A stretch of 64,000 nt of DNA from Ruminococcus flavefaciens ATCC 19208. Its GTDB lineage: Bacteria > Bacillota > Clostridia > Oscillospirales > Ruminococcaceae. The translations under genes were made by a program, and so were the position numbers. The stretch is taken from positions 382,897 to 446,896 of the forward strand of contig NZ_KI912490.1 of NCBI RefSeq assembly GCF_000518765.1. Direction: 5' to 3'. The notes below the pieces were generated by a model that ran no database searches, was not told the DNA's origin, and saw only the letters and a program-made list of their open reading frames with translations. Numbering within the stretch: position 1 is the stretch's first letter; each line of letters opens with the position of its first letter. Shown here one piece after another: positions 9,766 through 18,156 of this stretch.

Positions 9766-10695
9766 TCACCCCAGAACGTACATACCCGCAGTTCTGATCC
9801 ACGAGCTTTTGTGGATACCGTATTTCATATAGATCTTTAATCTTCCGATTTTGTTTTTATCTTTAAGCGAGCCGTAAACTGCAATAAGGGAATTCTTTTT
9901 AAGCTTGTAGATACGGGCAAATTCAGCAGCCTGCACCCAGCTTACATAGAGTGAGTGACGTACAAATTCTCTTCCCTTGCCGTTTATTCTGTTCCAGACC
10001 ATATTGGCACACATTTTATTTGCGCCAAGTGTATTTGAAGAATGCTGTCTGTAAAGTATGGTCGGCTTACTTATAAAGTACATTTTTCCGAAAGAAGCTG
10101 CAATAAGTGTCGCCCACCAATCATGCATGACCATTTTATCGGTACTCTTTGATAGGATAAATTTATCCCTCAGTGCTCTGTTTACCATCATAGTGCAGCC
10201 TGTGACTACATTATGTGCCAGAAGATGGGAGAGCCGCTTGTCACGGCAATGAAGCCGCTGATAAATGTCTGAGCTTTCTGATAGAACATTAAGTTTTTCA
10301 TCGACTATCTTCTGATCTGTATATACAAGACAGGGAATACTTTTGTCAGTTTCGATTTTCTTCATACAATGCAGAGAATGAGATACCTTTTCAGGTAACC
10401 ATACATCGTCCTGATCACAGCACATATAGTATTCTGCTTCAACTGCATCAAACAGAAAGCAGAAATTCTTACAGGCACTGCCGCTGGGAGCGCCTTCAAC
10501 AACTGCAAATTTGTCAGGGAAACGCTTGACATAATCATCTATCTGCTCCAATGAGCCGTCGGTCGAACCATCATCATGAATAAAGCATTTCCAGTCACCT
10601 GAAGTCTGCGCAAGTAAAGATTCCAGCTGTTGTTTAAGGTACTCTCCTCCGTTATATACAGCCAGAATGACAGCAATTTTTTTATCACACACCAT
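9766..10695 (-). CDS. Family 2 glycosyltransferase (rhamnosyltransferase-like)
   Basis: A 309-residue GT-A enzyme. The start at 10695 is chosen because GGAAGGA precedes it and the protein then opens MVCDKKIAVILAVYNGGEYL; a longer frame starting at 10737 would overlap the upstream gene. Seen motifs: QTSGDWKCFIHDDGSTDGS (donor binding), MCCDQDDVWLPEK (the DxD-type metal site), and HDWWATLIAASFG near residue 205, typical of the bacterial rhamnosyltransferase-like GT2 subgroup (RgpF/WbbL relatives). It is the last gene of the right operon, 2 nt after the GT4 stop. Donor sugar is inferred only from subgroup resemblance. Confidence 0.85.
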   Translation of the reverse strand: MVCDKKIAVILAVYNGGEYLKQQLESLLAQTSGDWKCFIHDDGSTDGSLEQIDDYVKRFPDKFAVVEGAPSGSACKNFCFLFDAVEAEYYMCCDQDDVWLPEKVSHSLHCMKKIETDKSIPCLVYTDQKIVDEKLNVLSESSDIYQRLHCRDKRLSHLLAHNVVTGCTMMVNRALRDKFILSKSTDKMVMHDWWATLIAASFGKMYFISKPTILYRQHSSNTLGANKMCANMVWNRINGKGREFVRHSLYVSWVQAAEFARIYKLKKNSLIAVYGSLKDKNKIGRLKIYMKYGIHKSSWIRTAGMYVLG

Positions 10696-10697
10696 TG

Positions 10698-11924
10698 TTA
10701 TATTCCTTCCGTAAAAACAGCAGCATATCTGTCGCAAATGTATTTCCAGCTGTAATTGTTTTCAATACGTGACGTTGACTTTTTACCGAATTCGTCAAGT
10801 ATTGACTGTGGCAAAACATCTGCCCTGTCGATCAATGATGACAGTGAACCGCTTTTCTTTGACCAATATAAAGCTGCATTCTTTCCGACTTCTCGGTTGA
10901 AGCTTACTCCGAGCAAAAGATTGAGCCGTGTACTTGCAAGAGCTTCAAGCAGGCTTGGATTTGTTCCGCCGACCTCATGTCCGTGAAGATAAGCATATGC
11001 ATTTTCTCTTATTCCTTTGAGAAGCTCCTTGTCATATACTGTTCCGACAAAATGTATTCTTTTGTCAGATGAAAAGTGAAGCTTGGTTTCAAGCTCTTCA
11101 TAAAAGCTGTTGTTTTGATTTGTTATCACAACAAGAGCTTTTTTTGTATGAGATGCCATGAATTCGCGCAGCATGATCTCGTAGTTGTTTTCAGGGACAA
11201 ATCGTCCGACTATCAGATAATACCCTTCAGCTTCAATATCCTTTTCCTTCAGCCATTCACTGACTCGTTTTTCAGTTTCGGGTGATGAATGAGAGGTATC
11301 TGCTCCGTATGCGATATAAACTGTTTTGGGAGATCTGCCTCCTGCACAGTGTCTGTCATAGTTTTTATGTATATACGATTCGATATTTGTTGAATCGCAG
11401 ATAACAAGATCAGCGTGTTTGACCATTAATCTTTCGGAGAGTTTCCAATAGCGGCGTACAGGAGCGCTCCATTTTGCCCTCTTCCATTCGTGACCGTCGG
11501 GATTGATATACAGCCTTGCACCGAGAGAGTGAAGCTTTCTGCAATAGGGGGCTATGAACGGACCTATGCGGCATGCCATTATGTAAACAATTGCATTCCT
11601 GATCTTTTTTTGTTTTATGATATTTATTGTTTTTTTCAGTGCAGTTATATCATAGTAAACTGCCTTTGCAGAGCCAAGCTTTTCAGGAACATTTATCCTG
11701 AAGCATAGTGCATTATGATAAGTAAACAAATTGTTCGATATCTGTTTTGCACCTTCCATTTCCGAAGGCTGTATACTTCCTTCACCGTTAGCCTTGCAGG
11801 CTACATAATAGACAAGACTGCTGTTGTTTTGATGATATTCGGTCAGCCTGTCAATAAACGTTTCATATCCGCCATAGGCTCCGAGAGATTTTGCTCCCAA
11901 AAGAAAAACATATTGTTTTTTCAC
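10698..11924 (-). CDS. DUF1972/GT4 family glycosyltransferase
   Basis: A 408-residue GT-B enzyme. It begins at GTG (11924) behind AAAGGAG with 7-nt spacing, and opens with VFLLGAKSLGAYGGYETFID, the hallmark of PF09314 (DUF1972), an N-terminal domain of rhamnosyl- and related GT4 transferases. The centre has YINPDGHEWKRAKW, and the C-terminal half has VGRFVPENNYEIMLREF, FVGTVYD and the donor-binding GGTNPSLLEALAS (E-x7-E region). Enzymes of this class often add an early sugar to the lipid-linked repeat unit. Transcribed in the minus direction with the SDR gene upstream and the GT2 gene downstream. Confidence 0.88.
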   Translation of the reverse strand: MKKQYVFLLGAKSLGAYGGYETFIDRLTEYHQNNSSLVYYVACKANGEGSIQPSEMEGAKQISNNLFTYHNALCFRINVPEKLGSAKAVYYDITALKKTINIIKQKKIRNAIVYIMACRIGPFIAPYCRKLHSLGARLYINPDGHEWKRAKWSAPVRRYWKLSERLMVKHADLVICDSTNIESYIHKNYDRHCAGGRSPKTVYIAYGADTSHSSPETEKRVSEWLKEKDIEAEGYYLIVGRFVPENNYEIMLREFMASHTKKALVVITNQNNSFYEELETKLHFSSDKRIHFVGTVYDKELLKGIRENAYAYLHGHEVGGTNPSLLEALASTRLNLLLGVSFNREVGKNAALYWSKKSGSLSSLIDRADVLPQSILDEFGKKSTSRIENNYSWKYICDRYAAVFTEGI

Positions 11925-12046
11925 TATATTTCTCCTTTACGATTTTGTTCGTTTTTATTCTGTATTTGATACAGAAACGGTTCTTACATAATATACAGAA
12001 TGATGATTTATAAGGTATGTATTCAGAGTAATTGAATATCACATCG

Positions 12047-12886
12047 TTAATATTCAATATCATCAAATGTTAAAGTTCCGCAGCCGCCTGTGATATAAAT
12101 TGTTTCACCCACGATCATTCGCCCCATGCTGCTCGTTAAAAATACTGCAAGATTTGCGATCTCTTCAGCCGTAACATACCGTCCTGACGGCGACTTATCG
12201 TATGACAGATCACCGCCTGATTTTTCCAGCAGCATCCCTGAAGCCGTAGGACCTGGGGCAATACAGTTTACAACGATGCCATGTTTTATCAGCGATTTTG
12301 CGAAGCCTTTGGTAAAGCCCATTTCACTCCACTTTGAGACCATATATGGCGAGATCGCAGGTCTGTTTCCTGATACTGATGCAATATTCAATATATTTCC
12401 GCATATATGATTGGAAATAAGGTATTTCGCAAATACCTCAGAAAGCGTATAAGTTCCGATAACATTGGTCTTTATCACTTCCTTAAGATCATCAGCGTTT
12501 GTATTCGGAAACGGTTCACCTTTGGATATTCCCGCATTATTTATAAGAATATCAATTTTTCCGAATTTAGTATTATTAATTATTGACTCAAAGCCATCAC
12601 GCATCTTATCTGAATCACTGATATCAAGATTAAATGCTTCGGTATTACCGCCTATGGCTGTACGTGCTTCTTCTAATTTTGACATTGTTCTGCCGCAGAT
12701 TATTACATTTGCTTTATTGGCAGCACAGGCTTTTGCAATTGAGAGGCCTATACCGCTTCCGCCGCCTGTGATCAGTACAGTTTTGCCTTTAAGTATATCT
12801 CCCTGAGAAACAGGAACGGTTACGTATTCGGTTTTAGCGCATTTGCTGACAGCTTTCCTGATTTTTCGTTTTACTTTTCCTAACAT
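12047..12886 (-). CDS. SDR family NAD(P)-dependent oxidoreductase
   Basis: A 279-residue classical short-chain dehydrogenase. The nucleotide-binding TGGGSGIG motif is near residue 41, NNAG near 116, and the catalytic Ser and YMVSK (Tyr-x-x-x-Lys) near 165-182. An N-terminal basic extension of about 30 residues precedes the Rossmann fold. Start ATG at 12886 (an adjacent TTG at 12889 is possible) after GGGGTG. The gene follows the two thiamine-fold genes by 13 nt. By analogy with yersiniose synthesis (YerE carboligase, then YerF reductase), it may reduce a keto group made by the thiamine enzyme; this pathway role is inference. Confidence 0.85.
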   Translation of the reverse strand: MLGKVKRKIRKAVSKCAKTEYVTVPVSQGDILKGKTVLITGGGSGIGLSIAKACAANKANVIICGRTMSKLEEARTAIGGNTEAFNLDISDSDKMRDGFESIINNTKFGKIDILINNAGISKGEPFPNTNADDLKEVIKTNVIGTYTLSEVFAKYLISNHICGNILNIASVSGNRPAISPYMVSKWSEMGFTKGFAKSLIKHGIVVNCIAPGPTASGMLLEKSGGDLSYDKSPSGRYVTAEEIANLAVFLTSSMGRMIVGETIYITGGCGTLTFDDIEY

Positions 12887-12899
12887 CAATTACACCCCA

Positions 12900-13829
12900 T
12901 CATTGCTTCAATATATACATAACAGGTCGGTCACTTTCTTCTGTAATTCTTTCTATATCATCAATTGTTCTTACGGAAAAGTTCAGATCCTCAGCAAGCA
13001 TCCGAAACATTTTTTCATTCTTTTCCGCCAAAATAATATATACTACTCTGTTATTCATTTCACGGTTGCCAAGAGTATTGATATCATGCAATGCACTTTT
13101 CTCAGTCACTATACCGATGTATTTTTTTCTCTTCTTAGCTAAAGATGCCCCCAGAACATATGCCAGACGACCTTCATGTCCGCCTGCACTGCCGCATATT
13201 ATTACGGCATCTGGAAGCAGATCAGCGGGAAGATAAATTTCGGGATCTATAAAAACAGCACATTCTTTATCAATTGCTTTGGATAGACTGAGAATAATAT
13301 CGTTGCATACCGTTTTGGGACATTCTGTTTTTGTAGTCACTATCTTATCCGAAATGAATTCGCAGTCTTTCCTCAGGTCAAAATCAATATGAGCAGCCTT
13401 TTTTATATCAAGTATCGAATCAGCTTTTCTGTGAAACTCTTCATTGTCATCAAAGCAGGTGATACGAGCTTTTTTGTATGAAGTATCGTTGAACTCGGTA
13501 TCTGAATCAAGTGCGATATCTGAAGTAATTGTAACAGCGATAACGGGCAGGTTACGATAATATGCTTCTGTCATTGCAGGCATAAAGCTTCTGTATTCGT
13601 TGTCGCCGTTTGTGCATATGACCACTGCTTCCGAAGCTTCGGCACTCATTCCTGTGGCTATGTATCCGACAGATCGTGCATCTTCATACTTATATATAAG
13701 AAAATCACGTTCTTCAGCTATAGAAATGAATTTTGAATCGGCAACGCTGTTTGTACATACGATTCGTTTTATATCTCTTTTGAGCAGTTCGTCAAGAAAA
13801 GAAGAGATATAGTATTCCATTGTCATCAT
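12900..13829 (-). CDS. Degenerate two-domain thiamine-diphosphate-fold protein
   Basis: 309 residues, about half the size of a normal ThDP enzyme. Residues ~5-110 look like a PYR domain: FLDELLKRDIKRIVCTNS, then YKYEDARSVGYIATGMS, which keeps the Glu that activates the cofactor ring, and VICTNGDNEYRSFMPAMTEAYY. The central domain is missing. The C-terminal part starts like a PP domain (ICGSAGGHEGRLAYVLGASLA), but the GDG...NN metal/diphosphate motif is replaced by VTEKSALHDINTLG. It probably cannot bind ThDP alone through its own PP domain. It sits 14 nt after the full-length MenD-like gene, so a hetero-oligomeric partner role is plausible but unproven. Confidence 0.7.
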   Translation of the reverse strand: MMTMEYYISSFLDELLKRDIKRIVCTNSVADSKFISIAEERDFLIYKYEDARSVGYIATGMSAEASEAVVICTNGDNEYRSFMPAMTEAYYRNLPVIAVTITSDIALDSDTEFNDTSYKKARITCFDDNEEFHRKADSILDIKKAAHIDFDLRKDCEFISDKIVTTKTECPKTVCNDIILSLSKAIDKECAVFIDPEIYLPADLLPDAVIICGSAGGHEGRLAYVLGASLAKKRKKYIGIVTEKSALHDINTLGNREMNNRVVYIILAEKNEKMFRMLAEDLNFSVRTIDDIERITEESDRPVMYILKQ

Positions 13830-13843
13830 ATTAATATTTCTCC

Positions 13844-15559
13844 CTATTTCTTGATTATACTGCGCATGATCTTAAAAAGAACGGAACGCTTGATAATTTG
13901 TTTAAGTCGGCTATGTTTAACAGCTGCAATGGTTTTGACAAGACGCAGAGCTTCACATTCATCTTTGTCCGAAGTAAATACCTCAAGTATTACGGGGGTA
14001 TCTGAATGAGACAGCCACTCTTCACAGATACTGCGGTATTCTTCCTTTGAACTTGCAGTCAGATAACGTATACCTGAATTTGAAGCATAGTTTTTCAGCA
14101 GGCTTACGGATTTGCAGCCATTATGTCCTTGCGCAGCTATAAAATCATTTGCATCTTCGCCAAAGAAAACGCATCTGTGATTATATGTCTTGAACTCTGC
14201 TCCCATTCCGTTATTGATGACCATGATATGAACATTTGACGGGATATTTGCCAATACAGAGTTCTGATCATAGAAAAATGCCAGATCGCCTACTATTCCA
14301 TAGTATTCTTTTTCGGGATTGACCAGAGCTGCACCGATAAGAGATGATACACAGCCGTCTATACCAAAACCGCCCGTATTGCTGTAACAGCTTACAGTGC
14401 TGTTTGTTTCAAAGTAATTATAAGATCTGAGGGTGTTCAGTATTCCCAGATGCAGTACAGAATTATCAGGGAAAAGAGAAGCAGTCTGACTTGCGATCCA
14501 AAGGTTTGAAAAAGGCAGCTCAGGAATTTTTTCGGCTAAAGCATTTCTTTGCATTTGACAATCATTGAGCAGAGAATCGTTGAGTTTCTTTCCTTTTGAA
14601 TAGTGTGAAAAGAAATCGTATTCTTCCATTTCAAATACATAAGTCATTTTTCTGTATGTATCCCGAATTATTCCGTCAGGATTAACACGCCAGATTTCGC
14701 GGGCATCAAAAATAATATATGCACCTGAGATATATCCGATATGAATGACCAGATCAAATCTCTTTGAACTGAACTCTTTTTCCTGATCGTTCAGAAGATT
14801 TGCAAGAACGCGGTGCTTACCACGGTAATTGCTTGTCTGATCACATATAACAATTGCATTATGTATTTCGCAGAATGCTTCAATTGCGTCCTCTGTTTTT
14901 TTGTCAAAGACAGAGTGAGCCCCGACAAAGACACATATTTTAATATCTGAAGGTATTGAGGGAAAAACGTCATTGACAAGAATCCGATTAATAACGCGAT
15001 ATTGCGGCAATGTCTTAACCGAAAAATCATTGCTGAAAAGAGTTACCATATTAAGGTGAACAGGTCCTTTGTTATTATGCCACAGCTCAAGTATTGCATT
15101 ATTAATATTTGTAATTGTACTTTCTTCATCATTTGCAGATACTACAGTCGGAACCTGCACACTCAGCTTCACAACATTTTCACTCTGAACAGAACGGTCA
15201 AGCTGCTGCGGAGAAAACTGATATGTATTTCCGAGATGCTGCGATGCAGTTACTGCAAGGATAGGCAAATGCTTTTTATAGGCTTCGGTCAGTCCTGAAA
15301 CATAATTTCTTGATGATGTCGCACCTGTACATGATAATACTACTGCTTCACCTGTTTCTTCTGACAGGCCACATGCCATATATGCTGCTGCTCTTTCATC
15401 AACAGCAGAATAGACTGTAAAAAACGGGTCATTCTGGACTGAAGCAACAAAGGTGACATTAGTTCCGCCGGGTGATGCAATAACGTATCTGATATTATGC
15501 TGTTTCAATAATGATATTAAGATAAGAGTATTCTTTTCTATGGTGTTATTAATATTCAT
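13844..15559 (-). CDS. MenD-like thiamine-diphosphate-dependent enzyme
   Basis: 571 residues with PYR, central and PP domains. Start at 15559 (ATGA overlap with the flippase gene) gives MNINNTIEKNTLILISLLKQ. PYR: IRYVIASPGGTN and VDERAAAYMACGLS with the cofactor-activating Glu. PP: NTGGFGIDGCVSSLIGAAL, then GIVGDLAFFYDQNS and VINNG; the GDL variant of the usual GDG is typical of MenD (menaquinone pathway SEPHCHC synthase). No other menaquinone gene is near, and the gene lies inside a polysaccharide operon between Wzx, an SDR and glycosyltransferases. A decarboxylating carboligase that builds a branched or acyl-modified sugar is therefore more likely than menaquinone synthesis (inference). Confidence 0.8.
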   Translation of the reverse strand: MNINNTIEKNTLILISLLKQHNIRYVIASPGGTNVTFVASVQNDPFFTVYSAVDERAAAYMACGLSEETGEAVVLSCTGATSSRNYVSGLTEAYKKHLPILAVTASQHLGNTYQFSPQQLDRSVQSENVVKLSVQVPTVVSANDEESTITNINNAILELWHNNKGPVHLNMVTLFSNDFSVKTLPQYRVINRILVNDVFPSIPSDIKICVFVGAHSVFDKKTEDAIEAFCEIHNAIVICDQTSNYRGKHRVLANLLNDQEKEFSSKRFDLVIHIGYISGAYIIFDAREIWRVNPDGIIRDTYRKMTYVFEMEEYDFFSHYSKGKKLNDSLLNDCQMQRNALAEKIPELPFSNLWIASQTASLFPDNSVLHLGILNTLRSYNYFETNSTVSCYSNTGGFGIDGCVSSLIGAALVNPEKEYYGIVGDLAFFYDQNSVLANIPSNVHIMVINNGMGAEFKTYNHRCVFFGEDANDFIAAQGHNGCKSVSLLKNYASNSGIRYLTASSKEEYRSICEEWLSHSDTPVILEVFTSDKDECEALRLVKTIAAVKHSRLKQIIKRSVLFKIMRSIIKK

Positions 15560-17058
15560 TTCTTTATAACCTTTCTTAATGTTTTGAACATATCTCTGTT
15601 TACCAGACAATTTATAAAGAATACACCTACAGCAATTATGACAGTAATAAGAGCACCATATTCAAAAAATACAAGATAGCTGTTAATATCAAGGTCGATC
15701 ATATCTTTAAAAAACACGACAGTACCGAATATTAAATAATTGATCCCTAAAACAGATATAGTTTTAAATGGCTTTCTTTTCATTATAATGATGTCAGAAA
15801 TATAATTGCAATAAATTATTTTGATCGGCAATGCACATATAGTTGCTATTATTACTCCTGTTATTCCGAATATATTTACAAGGATAACAGATAATACTAA
15901 GTTTACCGCTGCTTCGATTATATTGATCTTTAGTGCAGGCTTCTGACGTCCTGCAACTCCAATGAGGTTTCCGCCGATATATCTCGACCATGTCAGCAGC
16001 TGTATCAGACTGAAGCATATGGGTAAATATCTGTGAAAATAATTAATATCGGATATGTCCTTTGTATATAGCTTTACAAACGGTATTATCATAATGTATG
16101 CTACGGATATCAATACAGTTATACTTGCCATAAAAAAGCTATTGAAGGTATCGTGCATTTTTTTATACTTTTCAATACTTTCATGGTATGCAATACCAAG
16201 ATTATAAAATGTTGCCTGATAAACTGCATTCAATAAGCCGCTTAACGCTATAAATACCATATTATACACTGAATAGACACTTGATGCTGCAGTGGACAGA
16301 AAAATAGACAGAACTAACATATCGGTAGCCGAAAAAACAGTCCATGTGATCTCGGAAATCACATAGGCAGTTCTATCAGGCAGTGTTGCGGTATCGGGAG
16401 CTGCATCATATCTGATCCATTGATATTTCTTTCCTAAATAAACTTTATATATAAATAGTTTTATAAGTGAAACGAAGAAAATTCCTATCTGGATAAATGC
16501 AATATTGATCCCTGACAGTATGAGTATGATCTTTACAGCATAACATAAAATAATCGAGATCATATTTATGATATTTACTACATATATTTCGCCTTTTGCA
16601 TTTAAAAAGCAGGTCCATGTATTAATAAAATAGAATGATATTACACTTGTAAGTCCCTCAAATATTATATAAAAGAATACAGTACCGAATGAGATTTCGG
16701 TCTTTAGCAAAAATGGCATTACGATCGCAAATATGCAGACGCAAAAAAGATAATAAACAGATATTTTTCTGTAATACCTTTTTGCTACCGACATCCAATA
16801 TGATATTTTTTCTTTATCATCAGTGGAAACAGGTTTGTAAAGCATATTTCTTGCCGCCGAACTTATACCTGCTTCCAATAATGCAAGATATGTAAAAACC
16901 TGTGAAATAGTGCTGATAAGTCCGTTAGTATCAGAACCATAATTCACAAGGACTATTCTCGGTATACATAAACCAAATACTATTGTAATCAACTGACTGA
17001 AAAAGCCTACAAAGGCATTTATAACTAATCTTTTTTTCTTATCCATATTATCAATCAT
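15556..17058 (-). CDS. Wzx-type oligosaccharide flippase
   Basis: A 500-residue integral membrane protein of the polysaccharide-transport (PST/MVF) type, with about 12-14 hydrophobic segments spread along the whole length. It opens KKRLVINAFVGFFSQLITIVFGLCIPRIVL and has the conserved early segment YGSDTNGLISTISQVFTYLALLEAGISSA. Such proteins move undecaprenyl-linked repeat units across the membrane. It is the first gene of the right operon. Starts at 17058 or 17046 are both possible; neither has a strong ribosome site. The operon has no visible polymerase (Wzy) gene inside the window. Confidence 0.88.
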   Translation of the reverse strand: MIDNMDKKKRLVINAFVGFFSQLITIVFGLCIPRIVLVNYGSDTNGLISTISQVFTYLALLEAGISSAARNMLYKPVSTDDKEKISYWMSVAKRYYRKISVYYLFCVCIFAIVMPFLLKTEISFGTVFFYIIFEGLTSVISFYFINTWTCFLNAKGEIYVVNIINMISIILCYAVKIILILSGINIAFIQIGIFFVSLIKLFIYKVYLGKKYQWIRYDAAPDTATLPDRTAYVISEITWTVFSATDMLVLSIFLSTAASSVYSVYNMVFIALSGLLNAVYQATFYNLGIAYHESIEKYKKMHDTFNSFFMASITVLISVAYIMIIPFVKLYTKDISDINYFHRYLPICFSLIQLLTWSRYIGGNLIGVAGRQKPALKINIIEAAVNLVLSVILVNIFGITGVIIATICALPIKIIYCNYISDIIIMKRKPFKTISVLGINYLIFGTVVFFKDMIDLDINSYLVFFEYGALITVIIAVGVFFINCLVNRDMFKTLRKVIKK

Positions 17059-17155
17059 TCAAAGAATCAGTAAGCTATTTTGAATTCTCCCTGTTTTTAT
17101 TGTAATATTTCCGATCACAGCTGAACCGATCGGACTAATTTAATACATTAATTAC

Positions 17156-17184
17156 ATTATAACACTAAAATTAATATTATACAA
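17156..17184 (-). promoter_or_regulatory. Likely promoter of right polysaccharide operon
   Basis: On the minus strand: TTGTAT (17184-17179), 17-nt spacer, TATAAT (17161-17156), about 100 nt before the flippase start. The surrounding sequence is very AT-rich, so a chance match cannot be excluded. Confidence 0.45.
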
Positions 17185-17555
17185 CGCTTTTGTCAGTTAT
17201 AATTTTTTATTTTTTGTATTTCATCTGCTGATTGAAAACATGTCGGAATATGGGATTGTATTTGTTGTTTGTAATACTTATAAAAAGAAAGCAGGCGTTT
17301 CTTCTGTCCGAGAAAACGCCCGCTTTCTTGTGTTAATACACATATTTAAAGAGAAAAATGAAAAAAGCAGCAAAATTTATAATATACAGCTTTCAGGCTT
17401 TACCTGATACCGAGCATGAGAATAATTATACTGTACATTGCTTTCATATATATAATCGTTTCAGCAAGGGAAAAAATGACAATTTGGAAAAAAATCGTGA
17501 AATCTTACAATAAAGGATATGCTTTTATGTATGTTTTGAATATGAGTTAAGAAGA
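17185..17555. other. Intergenic region with orphan hairpin, no convincing gene
   Basis: The region holds a 16-bp hairpin with one mismatch (AAGAAAGC-GGCGTTT arms, 17285-17300 and 17314-17329). Followed by TTTTTA on the minus strand, it looks like a minus-strand terminator. No gene ends just upstream of it, because the flavodoxin gene already has its own terminator at 17556-17590. A 51-codon plus-strand frame (17358-17513) and a 15-codon minus-strand hydrophobic frame exist but lack support. Confidence 0.5.
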
Positions 17556-17590
17556 ATGAAAAAGCTCCTCCGGATTAACGAAGGAGCTGA
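17556..17590 (-). terminator. Terminator of flavodoxin gene
   Basis: Read on the minus strand: AGCTCCTTCG ... GGAGGAGCT followed by TTTTTC, directly behind the flavodoxin stop codon. Confidence 0.85.
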
Positions 17591-17592
17591 TC

Positions 17593-18123
17593 TTATTTTT
17601 TCATATAAGCAACTATTGGTTCGATATATTTTGGATTTGAAAAATCATGGGATTCCGAAATAGCTTCGATCATAGCTTTTTCGTCCTCGTCTTTTGTTTT
17701 CTTGCCTTTCAGCATAGCTGAAAAGGTTTTCATAAGCATTTTTGAACCCAGTGACATTTTTTCATAATCAAGTCCGCCCTGACAATAAAAAGCCTTTGCG
17801 TACTTTTTCTGTTCATCGGTGAGGGCCCTGTCCAGCAGCTTATCAACGCCCGAATAAAATGCAGGGCTTGCGCCAACACCAAAAATAGCTAATTTCTTGT
17901 CTTTCCAGCCTTCTATCCTGTTTGTGAACCAATCGGCACGGTTTATCTTTTCAACAGATACCCAGCCGCCATATATAATAGCGTCATAATCTTTGAAATA
18001 AGAGTCTTCTTTTTTTATCGCTTTCTTTATGGATATCATTTCTGCTTTGAGTTCATCAGCGATCCATTCTGCGTATCTTTCGGTAAATCCGGTCTGTGAT
18101 GAATAAATAATCAGTGTTTTCAT
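17593..18123 (-). CDS. Flavodoxin domain protein
   Basis: A 176-residue protein of flavodoxin fold. The FMN phosphate loop SSQTGFTERYAEWI is at residues 8-21. DAIIYGGWVSVEKIN near residue 48 and AIFGVGASPAF near 79 correspond to the two isoalloxazine-contacting loops. It resembles the flavodoxin_5/HemG-like group more than short electron-carrier flavodoxins. The role is probably redox transfer or small flavin-dependent reduction; the partner is unknown. It lies 33 nt after metY on the same strand, so the two may be cotranscribed, and it ends at a clear terminator. Confidence 0.85.
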   Translation of the reverse strand: MKTLIIYSSQTGFTERYAEWIADELKAEMISIKKAIKKEDSYFKDYDAIIYGGWVSVEKINRADWFTNRIEGWKDKKLAIFGVGASPAFYSGVDKLLDRALTDEQKKYAKAFYCQGGLDYEKMSLGSKMLMKTFSAMLKGKKTKDEDEKAMIEAISESHDFSNPKYIEPIVAYMKK

Positions 18124-18156
18124 ATAAACTCCTTTTAAGAAAACTCACAAAGAGCC

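Noticed and set aside
13844..15559. Calling the MenD-like gene menD
   Set aside because: Motifs fit, but no other menaquinone gene is present and the context is a polysaccharide operon, so only a family-level name is given.
17358..17513. 51-codon plus-strand frame (MKKAAKFIIYSFQALPD...)
   Set aside because: Weak ribosome site, no family resemblance, AT-rich gap between two minus-strand genes; likely chance.
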